A stretch of 7,668 bases of DNA from REEB470 sp032117095 (GTDB lineage Bacteria > Bacillota > Bacilli > Paenibacillales > YIM-B00363). Below, piece by piece: positions 6,728-7,668 of this stretch. The translations under genes and the position numbers were made by a program. The notes under the pieces are model-generated. The model was given only the letters and a program-made list of their open reading frames with translations, was not told the DNA's origin and searched no databases. Location: the NCBI GenBank assembly GCA_032117095.1, contig JAULZZ010000027.1:1-7668 (forward strand), given 5' to 3'. How positions within the stretch are numbered: position 1 is the stretch's first letter; every line of letters begins with the position of its first letter.

Positions 6728-7668
6728 GATGAACGGTTAATTCCGCTGGGAGAGAGTGACTTTGAAACGGTGCGTCGTGATCAATTTTACTACGTAGACA
6801 AAAGTATGTTTATACGGGAAGTATTGAGGGAAAGTGGCAAGGTACTCTTGATCCCGCGCCCAAGACGGTTTGGCAAAACGCTCAACCTCTCCATGTTGCA
6901 GTACTATTTTGAGCGCAGTGAGTCATCACGCCAAGGGTTGTTCACGGATCTGGCGATCTGGCGACAAGATGAGCAAATTCGGCAGTTGCAAGGGACGATG
7001 CCCGTCATCTTCGTCTCCTTCAAGGATGCCAAAGGAGCGACGTGGGACGACGTGTACCAGAAAATGAAAGACATTATTGTCCATGAATACGATCGGCACC
7101 GGGATGTGATCCAACCGGTGTTGAATGACATGGAAAAAATAAAGTTTCAAGGCATATGGATGCAAACAGGAACGAAACATCATTACGAGAACAGCTTGTT
7201 GTATTTGTCCCAATGGTTAGAACGCGCCTACGGCACACAGCGGGTACTGCTGCTCATCGACGAATACGACACGCCGATTCATCAGGCGTATGCACGCGGC
7301 TATTACAAGGAATGTGTCGACTTTATGCGGGGGCTACTAGGAAGTGCGCTCAAAGACAACAAAAGCTTGGAACGCGCCGTATTGACGGGCATTTTGCGGA
7401 TGGCAAAAGAGAGCATCTTCTCTGGGCTTAACAACGTGCGCGTGTGCTCGATCTTGTCCACTGCGTTTGAGCGGTCGTTTGGGCTGTTGGATAAGGAAGT
7501 GGCGACGGCACTGCGGGACTTTGGGCGTGTAGACGAGATGGACGAATTTCGATGTTGGTACAACGGGTATGTGTTTGGCGATGAGACGGTGTACAATCCG
7601 TGGTCGATTTTTCATGCGTTGGCAGAACCGCGTAGAGCATTGCAACCGTACTGGGTGCATACGGGAGA
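6725..7668 (+). CDS. AAA-ATPase-like (PF09820-type) protein, 3'-truncated by window edge
   Basis: The frame is open from ATG 6725 to the right edge, giving 314 complete codons. The start MDERLIPLGESDFETVRRDQ, followed by FYYVDKSMFI, is the standard opening of the family. Walker A is the family's variant form RPRRFGKT (residues 45-52, Lys51 at 6875-6877). Walker B is LLLIDEYDTP (Asp179 at 7259-7261). The blocks FMRGLLGSALKDNK, ILRMAKESIFSGLNN and WYNGYVFG...YNPWSI follow. The C-terminal nuclease domain (PF08011 type) should lie beyond the edge. Bases 6890-7668 align with 1-779 at a constant offset, with long stretches above 95% identical. No stop or frameshift is seen, so this copy may be functional, unlike the left one. 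Its biochemical role is unknown; ATP-driven nuclease activity is predicted from the family. Confidence 0.88.
   Translation, partial: MDERLIPLGESDFETVRRDQFYYVDKSMFIREVLRESGKVLLIPRPRRFGKTLNLSMLQYYFERSESSRQGLFTDLAIWRQDEQIRQLQGTMPVIFVSFKDAKGATWDDVYQKMKDIIVHEYDRHRDVIQPVLNDMEKIKFQGIWMQTGTKHHYENSLLYLSQWLERAYGTQRVLLLIDEYDTPIHQAYARGYYKECVDFMRGLLGSALKDNKSLERAVLTGILRMAKESIFSGLNNVRVCSILSTAFERSFGLLDKEVATALRDFGRVDEMDEFRCWYNGYVFGDETVYNPWSIFHALAEPRRALQPYWVHTG
6890..7668 (+). repeat. Long direct repeat, right arm (paired with 1-779)
   Basis: This is the right arm of the repeat formed by the two AAA-ATPase paralogues. Unequal exchange between the arms would remove or duplicate the helicase, the small ORF, the remnant and both 107-bp elements in one step. 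The repeat probably extends beyond the right edge, since the paralogues still match at the last base. Confidence 0.85.

Noticed and set aside
1..7668. CRISPR array, tRNA or rRNA, integrase or transposase
   Set aside because: No regularly spaced short repeats, no cloverleaf or conserved rRNA stretches, and no DDE, tyrosine or serine recombinase motifs were seen in any frame.

Overview
The window is 7,668 bases of bacterial accessory DNA with every supportable gene on the + strand. Strong AGGAGG-type ribosome binding sites with 7-base spacing and a roughly 50% GC composition suggest a Bacillota (Bacilli-like) host. This is an inference: there is no rRNA or core gene to place it.

Layout. (1) 1-1564: an AAA-ATPase-like/PD-(D/E)XK nuclease gene (PF09820 plus PF08011/DUF1703 type), cut by the left edge and broken by a one-base frameshift near 1162. 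(2) 1578-1721: a 47-codon ORF of unknown function with a perfect ribosome binding site. (3) 1722-1945: non-coding, holding a 107-bp repeat element in inverted orientation. (4) 1946-6388: a 1,480-residue single-gene SF1 (Upf1-like, COG1112) helicase with a C-terminal Vsr/DUF559-like nuclease domain, the main gene of the window. (5) 6389-6724: a degraded internal piece of a third AAA-ATPase gene, abutting a second copy of the 107-bp element in the opposite orientation. (6) 6725-7668: an apparently intact second AAA-ATPase/nuclease gene, cut by the right edge.

The helicase-nuclease resembles stand-alone antiphage helicase-nuclease proteins (Hhe: helicase-Vsr; Mokosh type II: helicase-PLD), although the assignment to any named system is inference. 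It is flanked twice over: by a pair of inverted 107-bp elements (82 of 107 positions identical, no gaps) and, outside these, by the direct repeat made of the two paralogous AAA-ATPase genes (offset exactly 6,889 bp). The region therefore looks like a recombining array of AAA-ATPase/nuclease genes into which a defence-type helicase has been placed. No transposase, integrase, RNA gene or CRISPR array is visible.
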